Source of the DNA: Lachnospiraceae bacterium | GTDB lineage: Bacteria; Bacillota; Clostridia; Lachnospirales; Lachnospiraceae | Length of the DNA stretch: 49,275 nucleotides | NCBI GenBank assembly: GCA_024403275.1 | Contig: JAKSSD010000012.1 | Location: 1 to 49,275 of the forward strand | Reading direction: 5' to 3' | In this document: positions 43,623 to 49,275 of the stretch, piece by piece | Position numbering within the stretch: the first letter of the stretch is position 1 | How the letters are laid out: each line of letters begins with the position of its first letter | The notes under the pieces: generated by a model | The model's database searches: none | The model's input: only the letters and a program-made list of their open reading frames with translations | Told to the model about the DNA's origin: nothing | Position numbers and translations under genes: made by a program

Positions 43623-45326
43623 TTAAAATGCTCTGAAACGATTTAATCTCTCAGCCTTAATCTGCTCTTTTGTAAATCCTGTGTACTTTTCAAGGAAAGT
43701 GCAGATCTCTTTCTTCATATAATGGCTGATATCCACCTTGGTAACATCATCTGCGCCACCAAATTCTGGGATAATTTTTTCAATAACATTAAGAGCCTTT
43801 AAATCATCCGCAGTGATTTTCATAACCTCACTGGCTTCTTCAGCACGATTAGAATCCTTCCATAAAATAGAAGCAAAACCTTCTGGCGAAAGAATCGCAT
43901 AAGTAGCATTTTCAAGCATCCATACTTCATTACCAACTGCTGTGGCAAGAGCACCACCACTACCACCTTCACCAACTAAAATACATAAAACAGGAACTGT
44001 AAGCTTTGCCATTTCCAAAAGATTTCTGGCAATACTTTCACCCATACCACGTTCCTCAGCATCCATACCAGGATATGCACCAGGAGTATTAACAAAACAT
44101 ACGATAGGTCTGTTAAATTTCTCTGCCTGCTTCATTAATCTTAACGCCTTACGATATCCTTCTGGCATTGGCATACCAAAGTTTTTCTTCTGAAAATCTG
44201 TTGGAGTTTTACCCTTGTCTTCTGATATTACTGTAATTGGCTGGTTTCCAATGAATCCAATTCCTCCAATGATTGATGGATCATCTCTGAAAGCTCTATC
44301 ACCATGAGCCTCTAAGAATACATCAAAGATATGCTCAATATAATCAGCTCCCTGAGGTCTGTATGCCTGTCTGACTTCACGAACCTTTTCCCATGCAGTC
44401 TTAGGCTTTGCCTTGTGATATCTTTCATTTACAATTTCACTAATTCTGTACATTGAATTAGCTTCGTCAAAGTCAGCATAATTACCTTCTTTGCACTTAT
44501 GAGATTTAATTAAGAAATACAATGTTTTCTTTAAATCCTTACGCTCTACAACTGCATCCACAAATCCATGTTCAAGAACGAATTCTGAAGTCTGAAATCC
44601 TTCAGGAAGTTCCTGTCCAATAGTCTGACGAATTACTCGTGGTCCAGCAAAACCAACTAATGCCTTTGGCTCAGCCAAAATAACATCGCCAAGCATAGCA
44701 AAACTTGCTGTTACACCACCAGTAGTTGGATCAGTCAAAATAGTTGAATATAAAAGACCTTCTTCTGCCATTCTTGAAATAGCAGCTGATGTTTTTGCCA
44801 TCTGCATTAAGGAAACAATACCTTCCTGCATTCTTGCACCACCAGAGCAGCAAAAAACAAATACTGGTAATCTCTCTTCAATAGCCTTTTCGATAGCCAA
44901 TGTCAGTTTCTCACCTACTACATGTCCCATACTTGACATAAGGAAACGTGAATCACAAATACCAATAATTGCATCTTCACCATAAATCTGACATTTACCA
45001 ACTGTTAATGCCTCATCAAGACCAGTCTTTTCTCTTGCCTCTTTAATTTTCTCTTCATAACCTTCAAAATCCAATGGGTTGCTATTTGGTAACCCTTCAA
45101 ATAAAGGTGTAAATGTTCCATTATCTGCAATCATACGAATACGATTTGAAGTTTTTACTCTGAAATAACTTCCACATTTGTAGCAGACATACTTTAAATT
45201 CACAACACGCTGTTTATCAAGAATTTGGCCACATTTAGGGCATTTTACAAAATCTGATTCCTTTGTATTTACCTCTACATTGACCTGTGTTTCTTTTTTT
45301 CCAAATACATGCTTTAATAAATCCAT
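43623..45326 (-). CDS. accDA: Fused acetyl-CoA carboxylase carboxyltransferase AccD-AccA
   Basis: The 567-residue protein joins the beta subunit (about 1-290) and alpha subunit (about 300-567). The beta part has the zinc ribbon C29-P-K-C32 and C48-Y-K-C51 and the crotonase-like [10 protein letters not shown] and [12 protein letters not shown]. The alpha part has [28 protein letters not shown] and [11 protein letters not shown]. It transfers carboxyl from biotin to acetyl-CoA. The partners AccB and AccC are not in this window, unlike the usual operon. The fused form of this pair occurs in some Firmicutes. Confidence 0.95.
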   Translation of the reverse strand: MDLLKHVFGKKETQVNVEVNTKESDFVKCPKCGQILDKQRVVNLKYVCYKCGSYFRVKTSNRIRMIADNGTFTPLFEGLPNSNPLDFEGYEEKIKEAREKTGLDEALTVGKCQIYGEDAIIGICDSRFLMSSMGHVVGEKLTLAIEKAIEERLPVFVFCCSGGARMQEGIVSLMQMAKTSAAISRMAEEGLLYSTILTDPTTGGVTASFAMLGDVILAEPKALVGFAGPRVIRQTIGQELPEGFQTSEFVLEHGFVDAVVERKDLKKTLYFLIKSHKCKEGNYADFDEANSMYRISEIVNERYHKAKPKTAWEKVREVRQAYRPQGADYIEHIFDVFLEAHGDRAFRDDPSIIGGIGFIGNQPITVISEDKGKTPTDFQKKNFGMPMPEGYRKALRLMKQAEKFNRPIVCFVNTPGAYPGMDAEERGMGESIARNLLEMAKLTVPVLCILVGEGGSGGALATAVGNEVWMLENATYAILSPEGFASILWKDSNRAEEASEVMKITADDLKALNVIEKIIPEFGGADDVTKVDISHYMKKEICTFLEKYTGFTKEQIKAERLNRFRAF

Positions 45327-45338
45327 TTCTACACTTCC

Positions 45339-45767
45339 TTATCCGATTGCAAAAGTTAACTCTGCCTCTGCAACTTTTTTACCATTTACTGTAGCAACTG
45401 CTTTGCCAATTCCTACTGGTCCTTTAACTTTAATAATGGATGTTTCTAAAATAAGCACATCGCCTGGTACCACTTTCTGACGAAATCTTGCTTTATCAAT
45501 ACCAGCAAAATAAGCAGTTTTGCCCTTCATTTCTGGTAAAGAAAGCATTGCTACTGCGCCAACCTGCGCCAAAGCTTCGATAATAAGAACGCCTGGCATT
45601 ACAGGATTTCCTGGGAAATGTCCCTGGAAAAATGGTTCGTTTACACTAACACATTTTTTACCTACAGCGCGCACACCTGATTCGATTTCTTCCATAGTAT
45701 CAATTAATAAAAATGGATATCTGTGTGGAACGATTTCCATAATTTCTGCACTAGTTAATAATGACAT
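45339..45767 (-). CDS. fabZ: 3-hydroxyacyl-ACP dehydratase FabZ
   Basis: About 142 residues from the preferred ATG at 45767 ([10 protein letters not shown]), with AGAGGA upstream; an in-frame ATG 33 bases earlier lies inside fabF. The hotdog fold carries catalytic His50 in [13 protein letters not shown] and Glu64 in IEALAQ. It dehydrates 3-hydroxyacyl-ACP. It follows fabF by 13 bases with no accB between. Confidence 0.95.
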   Translation of the reverse strand: MSLLTSAEIMEIVPHRYPFLLIDTMEEIESGVRAVGKKCVSVNEPFFQGHFPGNPVMPGVLIIEALAQVGAVAMLSLPEMKGKTAYFAGIDKARFRQKVVPGDVLILETSIIKVKGPVGIGKAVATVNGKKVAEAELTFAIG

Positions 45768-45780
45768 CTTTAATCCTCTA

Positions 45781-47016
45781 CTACTCTGTATATTTTCCAA
45801 TTACGATACTTGCATTATGACCACCGAAGCCCAATGAGTTGCTAAGAGCATATGGTACTTCTTCTTCATAACTTTCTTTACAGTAGTTGAGATCCATCTC
45901 TTCATCGCACTCTTTTAATCCAACTGTTTTGTGAATAAAGTTCTCTTCAACTTCTTTAACGCAAGTAACAAACTCAACTGCACCTGCGGCACCTAAAAGA
46001 TGTCCAATCATAGACTTTGTTGAGTTAATCTTAATGTTTTTAGCATGATCACCAAAAGCTAACTTAATAGCTCTTGTTTCAAATAAATCATTGTAATGTG
46101 TACTTGTTCCGTGAGCATTGATATATGTTAATGCTTCCTTCTCAATACCAGCATCCTTAACAGCTGCGAGCATAGAATTTGCAGCACCCATTCCATCTTC
46201 TGCTGGAGAAGTGATATGATATGCATCTGATGAGCATCCGTATCCTAAAACTTCTGCATAAATCTTTGCTCCACGCTTCTTAGCATGCTCTAATTCTTCC
46301 AATACAACTACACCAGCACCTTCACCCATGATGAAGCCACAACGATCTTTATCAAATGGAATTGAGCAACGAGCTGGATCTTCACTTGTTGATAATGCCT
46401 TTAAAGCATCAAAACCAGCGATACCAAACTCAGTAATACTTCCTTCTGTACCACCTGCAAACATAACATCTGCATCACCATACTGAATTGTACGGAAAGC
46501 TTCACCGATAGAGTTTGTACCTGAAGCACAAGCACTAACTACGTTGAAACTCTTTCCCTTTAAGCCAAACTGAATGCTTACATTTCCTGCTGCCATATTT
46601 GTAATCATCATAGGAACAAGAAGTGGAGAAACCTTTGAAGGTCCTTTTTCAACTAAACGAGTATGTTCTTTCTGCATACTCTGTAATGAACCAACACCAT
46701 TACCAATAGAACAACCTACACGGTATGGATCTTCTTTTTCCATATCAAGATTACTGTCTGCCATTGCCTGTGAAGCAGCTGCTACAGCGTACTGTGAGAA
46801 AAGTTCCATACGCTTTGCTGATTTCTTGTCCATAAATTCTTCTGCATTATAATTCTTTAATTCAGCAGCTATTTTGCACTTGAAATCTGTAGTATCAAAA
46901 TATGAAATTGGTGCGAAACCAATTTTCTCATCTTTAATTCCCTGCCAAAAATCTTTTACATTATTACCAATTGGTGTAACAACACCAAGACCTGTAACTA
47001 CTACTCTTTTTTTCAT
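45781..47016 (-). CDS. fabF: 3-oxoacyl-ACP synthase II
   Basis: The 411-residue condensing enzyme has triad Cys163 in [11 protein letters not shown], His302 in [12 protein letters not shown] and His339 in [10 protein letters not shown]. It elongates acyl-ACP. Lys334 in STKSMIGH and the C-terminal [11 protein letters not shown] are typical. SD AAAGGA lies ahead of the ATG, 34 bases after the fabG stop. Confidence 0.96.
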   Translation of the reverse strand: MKKRVVVTGLGVVTPIGNNVKDFWQGIKDEKIGFAPISYFDTTDFKCKIAAELKNYNAEEFMDKKSAKRMELFSQYAVAAASQAMADSNLDMEKEDPYRVGCSIGNGVGSLQSMQKEHTRLVEKGPSKVSPLLVPMMITNMAAGNVSIQFGLKGKSFNVVSACASGTNSIGEAFRTIQYGDADVMFAGGTEGSITEFGIAGFDALKALSTSEDPARCSIPFDKDRCGFIMGEGAGVVVLEELEHAKKRGAKIYAEVLGYGCSSDAYHITSPAEDGMGAANSMLAAVKDAGIEKEALTYINAHGTSTHYNDLFETRAIKLAFGDHAKNIKINSTKSMIGHLLGAAGAVEFVTCVKEVEENFIHKTVGLKECDEEMDLNYCKESYEEEVPYALSNSLGFGGHNASIVIGKYTE

Positions 47017-47050
47017 GCCTTTAATATCCTTTCATAAATGCCTTTTGCAC

Positions 47051-47800
47051 TTACATTGCCATTCCACCGTCTACGTTAATAATCTGGCCTGTAATATAAT
47101 TTGCTTCGTCGCTTGCTAAAAATAATGCAAGATTTGCGATATCCTTTGTCTGTCCAAGCTTTCCAAGAGGAATCATTTCTTTTGCCTTTTCTAACACTGC
47201 TTCTGGCATTTTTCCTGTCATATCTGTTTCAACAAAACCTGGTGCAATAGCATTTACGCAGATGTTTCTTCCTGCAAGTTCTCTAGCTACTGCCTTTGTA
47301 AGTCCAATTACACCTGCTTTTGAAGCAGAATAGTTTGCCTGACCGGCATTTCCCATAACTCCTGAAACAGAAGAAATATTAATAATCTTTCCAGCTCTAA
47401 GCTTCATAAAATTGCGATATAAGAGCTTAATTGTATGGAAAGTACCATTTAAGTTTGTTGATAAAACATCATCAAAATCATCAACACTCATTTTGATCAT
47501 AAGATTATCTTTTGTGATTCCAGCGTTATTAACCAAAATGTCTACCTTACCGTACTCAGATAAAATAGAATTAATCATTTCTTCAGTGCTTGCAAAATCA
47601 GCCACATTACACTGCATAGCAACAGCATCACCGCCATTAGCCTTAATTGTATCTACAACTTCATCAGCCTTCTCTTTTGAGCCACAGTAGTTAACAATTA
47701 CAAATGCTCCAGCTTCAGCTAAAGTAATTGCAATCTCTCTTCCGATACCGCGGCTTGCACCTGTTACCAGGGCAACTTTATTATTAAGATCAAATTTCAT
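47051..47800 (-). CDS. fabG: 3-oxoacyl-ACP reductase
   Basis: The 249-residue short-chain dehydrogenase has the NADPH loop TGASRGIG (13-20), NNAG near 91, and catalytic Ser144, Tyr157 and Lys161 (YSASK). VDGGMAM ends it as in classic FabG. It reduces 3-oxoacyl-ACP. Its SD is AAAGGA. The 121-base gap upstream, where fabD normally sits, holds a hairpin and a short fabD-like remnant. Confidence 0.96.
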   Translation of the reverse strand: MKFDLNNKVALVTGASRGIGREIAITLAEAGAFVIVNYCGSKEKADEVVDTIKANGGDAVAMQCNVADFASTEEMINSILSEYGKVDILVNNAGITKDNLMIKMSVDDFDDVLSTNLNGTFHTIKLLYRNFMKLRAGKIINISSVSGVMGNAGQANYSASKAGVIGLTKAVARELAGRNICVNAIAPGFVETDMTGKMPEAVLEKAKEMIPLGKLGQTKDIANLALFLASDEANYITGQIINVDGGMAM

Positions 47801-47812
47801 TTTCTTTTTCCT

Positions 47813-47875
47813 TTATAAATCTTTTAACTGTTCTAAATCTTCTAACTTATCAATGTTGATGGTCTTTAATTCTCC
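47813..47875 (-). pseudogene. Possible C-terminal remnant of fabD
   Basis: Between fabK and fabG, where clostridial operons usually carry fabD, a reading frame without start codon encodes 20 residues (GELKTINIDKLEDLEQLKDL) and a stop. This looks like the tail of malonyl-CoA:ACP transacylases, which often end in a short Asn-x-(Asp/Glu)-x-Leu-x-Ser/Asp-Leu-Glu helix. It begins right beside a perfect hairpin. The match is from family memory, not from an alignment, and a 20-codon open frame can arise by chance. Confidence 0.4.
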
Positions 47876-47877
47876 TT

Positions 47878-47912
47878 AATAGCTGACAGGATTCTGTATC
47901 CTGTCAGCTATT
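47878..47912. repeat. Perfect 15-bp hairpin between fabK and fabG
   Basis: AATAGCTGACAGGAT and ATCCTGTCAGCTATT pair over 15 bases around a five-base loop, nine bases after the fabK stop. There is no U-run on the minus strand (AAGGAG follows), so it is not a standard terminator. It may be an mRNA processing or stability element, or a mobile-repeat scar at the place of the lost fabD. Confidence 0.8.
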
Positions 47913-47921
47913 CTAACGCTC

Positions 47922-48845
47922 TTATAAACCGAGCAATGCATCTGCATCATGCATAATTTCTTTAATGATTTCTTCGCAGGATTTCTCTTCCTTAATCAAT
48001 CCTGAAATCTGGCCTGCCATAACTGTTCCGTTAACAACATCGCCATCCATAACTGCGCTTCTTAATGATCCTAATGTAAGCTGCTCAAGCTCCATAAAAT
48101 CAGCACCCGACTCTTCAAGCTTTATATATTCTCTAGTCATTTTGTTACGAATGCTTCTTACTGGATGTCCTGTTGATGCACCTGTAATTACTGAATCAAT
48201 ATCTGAAGCCTTAATTACTTTGTTTTTGTAATTCTCATGAACGATTGATTCCTTAGCTACAACGAATCTTGTTCCCATCTGAACAGCCTTAGCACCAAGC
48301 ATATAAGCTGCTGCTACTCCTCTGCCATCTGCAATACCACCAGCTGCGATTACTGGAATATTTACAGCATCTACAACCTGTGGAACTAAAGACATTGTTG
48401 TTGTTGAACCAATATGTCCACCTGATTCCATTCCTTCTGCAACAACTGCATCTGCGCCAGCACGCTCCATCATTCTCGCAAGAGCTACTGAAGCAACAAC
48501 AGGAATTACTTTTACTCCTGCTTCCTTCCACATAGCCATAAACTTTGAAGGATTTCCGGCACCAGTTGTAACAACCTTAACGCCTTCTTCAATGATTACC
48601 TTTGCAACCTCTTCTGCGTTAGGATTTAAAAGCATAACATTTACACCAAATGGCTTGTCTGTTAATGCCTTACATTTCTTAATCTCCTCGCGAACGATTT
48701 CTGGAGGTGCACTTGCTGCTCCAATTAATCCAAGTCCACCAGCATTTGATACGGCAGCTGCTAAATTGTGTTCTGCTACCCAAGCCATACCGCCCTGGAT
48801 AATTGGATATTCAATTCCTAAAAGATTTGTTATTTCTGTTTTCAT
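47922..48845 (-). CDS. fabK: Enoyl-ACP reductase II (FMN-dependent)
   Basis: The 307-residue TIM-barrel flavoenzyme of the FabK/nitronate monooxygenase family has IEYPIIQGGMAWVA near the start, NAGGLGLIG, VAEGMESGGHIG and IAAGGIADGRG (FMN phosphate site). Its place in the fab operon makes it FabK, the reductase used instead of FabI by many clostridia and streptococci. It lies 18 bases after acpP. Confidence 0.95.
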   Translation of the reverse strand: MKTEITNLLGIEYPIIQGGMAWVAEHNLAAAVSNAGGLGLIGAASAPPEIVREEIKKCKALTDKPFGVNVMLLNPNAEEVAKVIIEEGVKVVTTGAGNPSKFMAMWKEAGVKVIPVVASVALARMMERAGADAVVAEGMESGGHIGSTTTMSLVPQVVDAVNIPVIAAGGIADGRGVAAAYMLGAKAVQMGTRFVVAKESIVHENYKNKVIKASDIDSVITGASTGHPVRSIRNKMTREYIKLEESGADFMELEQLTLGSLRSAVMDGDVVNGTVMAGQISGLIKEEKSCEEIIKEIMHDADALLGL

Positions 48846-48863
48846 ATTTCTGTTCGTTATTCC

Positions 48864-49091
48864 TTATGCCTGCTTTGACTGGATAAATTCAATAACATCA
48901 CCAACGCTTGAAAGCTTCTCTAAATCTTCTGAAGAGATTTCAATTCCGAACTCATCTTCGAATTCCATAACCATATCGAATAAATCAAGGCTATCTGCAT
49001 CTAAGTCCTCTTTGAATCTTGTTTCTTCTGTGATTTCAACTCCGTCTAAACTTAACTTCTCTTCAATGATTTCTTTTACTTTGTCTAACAT
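48864..49091 (-). CDS. acpP: Acyl carrier protein
   Basis: The 75-residue acidic helical protein carries the phosphopantetheine Ser34 in DLDADSLDLFDM, matching the family DSL motif. It carries the growing acyl chain. AAAGGAGAAAC precedes the ATG. It is the first gene of the operon, after a leader of about 117 bases. Confidence 0.96.
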   Translation of the reverse strand: MLDKVKEIIEEKLSLDGVEITEETRFKEDLDADSLDLFDMVMEFEDEFGIEISSEDLEKLSSVGDVIEFIQSKQA

Positions 49092-49140
49092 TTTTGTTTC
49101 TCCTTTTTCTTCTTTGGATTAATTATTGTTATCGTGATAG

Positions 49141-49153
49141 TTTGACGTTCAAA
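49141..49153. promoter_or_regulatory. FabT-like operator 1 (leader)
   Basis: TTTGA-CGT-TCAAA, perfect five-base arms with three-base centre, inside the leader between the promoter and acpP. Confidence 0.65.
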
Positions 49154-49188
49154 TATCTTTATTTTCAAGTATTTTTATTATCAAATAT

Positions 49189-49201
49189 TTTGATAGTCAA
49201 A
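49189..49201. promoter_or_regulatory. FabT-like operator 2 (just after the start site)
   Basis: TTTGA-TAG-TCAAA, perfect arms, about +8 to +20 from the expected transcript start. It overlaps a second palindrome, TATCAAA-TAT-TTTGATA (49179-49195). Confidence 0.7.
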
Positions 49202-49214
49202 CTAACCATTGCAT

Positions 49215-49243
49215 ATATTATCATCAAATAGTTTGAGAGTCAA
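49215..49243 (-). promoter_or_regulatory. Sigma-A promoter of the fatty-acid synthesis operon
   Basis: On the minus strand TTGACT (49238-49243), 17 bases, TAATAT (49215-49220). The expected start is near 49208. Confidence 0.8.
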
Positions 49244-49244
49244 G
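49232..49244. promoter_or_regulatory. FabT-like operator 3 (over the -35)
   Basis: TTTGA-GAG-TCAAG, one mismatch from symmetry, covering the -35 hexamer. A repressor here would block RNA polymerase directly. Confidence 0.65.
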
Positions 49245-49252
49245 ACATTTTA

Positions 49253-49267
49253 TTTTGATTATCAAAA
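49253..49267. promoter_or_regulatory. FabT-like operator 4 (upstream of the -35)
   Basis: TTTTGA-TTA-TCAAAA is perfectly symmetric; the symmetry extends two more bases on each side. It lies directly upstream of the promoter at the window edge, so further sites may exist outside. Confidence 0.7.
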
Positions 49268-49275
49268 TATTTTTT

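Noticed and set aside
47878-47912. Rho-independent terminator between fabK and fabG
   Set aside because: The stem is perfect but is followed by AAGGAG rather than a U-run on the coding strand, and the operon continues.

Overview
The window looks like chromosome of a fibre-degrading Lachnospiraceae bacterium close to Butyrivibrio/Pseudobutyrivibrio. The evidence is low GC, strong AGGAGG-type ribosome sites, a clostridial fab operon, FeFe-hydrogenases, AdhE, and several cytoplasmic xylan/oligosaccharide glycosidases, including a domain-swapped GH3 of the Butyrivibrio BglA type. No rRNA, tRNA, IS element, phage gene or CRISPR array was seen. No gene-free stretch exceeds 300 bases. The assignment rests on gene content only; no search was run.

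Region 1 (1-10.4 kb) holds hemicellulose use and sensing: a GH3 glycosidase coupled to a membrane protein, a divergent AraC regulator, a chemoreceptor-like protein fused to a sugar-binding domain, GH43, GH39, and a membrane-anchored trigger-factor-like foldase. None of the glycosidases has a signal peptide, so they should act on imported oligosaccharides.

Region 2 (10.4-23.6 kb) holds a monosaccharide ABC importer (binding lipoprotein, ATPase, permease; xylFGH/mmsAB-chvE type). Upstream of it is a seven-gene operon on the same strand: a multi-pass membrane protein, an MBOAT O-acyltransferase, an SGNH-like partner, a membrane-anchored sugar-binding protein, a YesM-type histidine kinase, a YesN-type AraC response regulator and a second sugar-binding lipoprotein. 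The last four resemble the clostridial XylFII-LytS/YesN xylose-sensing system, here co-transcribed with a putative polysaccharide O-acetylation module.

Region 3 (23.6-26.9 kb) is an esterase/DUF5684/MATE/flavodoxin operon. Region 4 (27.0-35.5 kb) appears to be one long fermentation/H2 operon: adhE (with a Rex operator upstream and an H1-like Lys/Ala/Pro tail), an APH-fold kinase, two thioredoxin-like ferredoxins, a PAS-containing sensory FeFe-hydrogenase, a PP2C/SpoIIE phosphatase and a group-B-type FeFe-hydrogenase, ending in a strong terminator.

Region 5 (35.5-42 kb) holds LysR, DegV, a hotdog thioesterase, AzlCD and the domain-swapped GH3. Region 6 (42.0 kb to the right edge) is the type II fatty-acid synthesis operon acpP-fabK-fabG-fabF-fabZ-accDA-fabH-marR. 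Its promoter sits in an array of four FabT-like palindromes. fabD, accB and accC are absent from their usual places, and a possible C-terminal scar of fabD lies between fabK and fabG.
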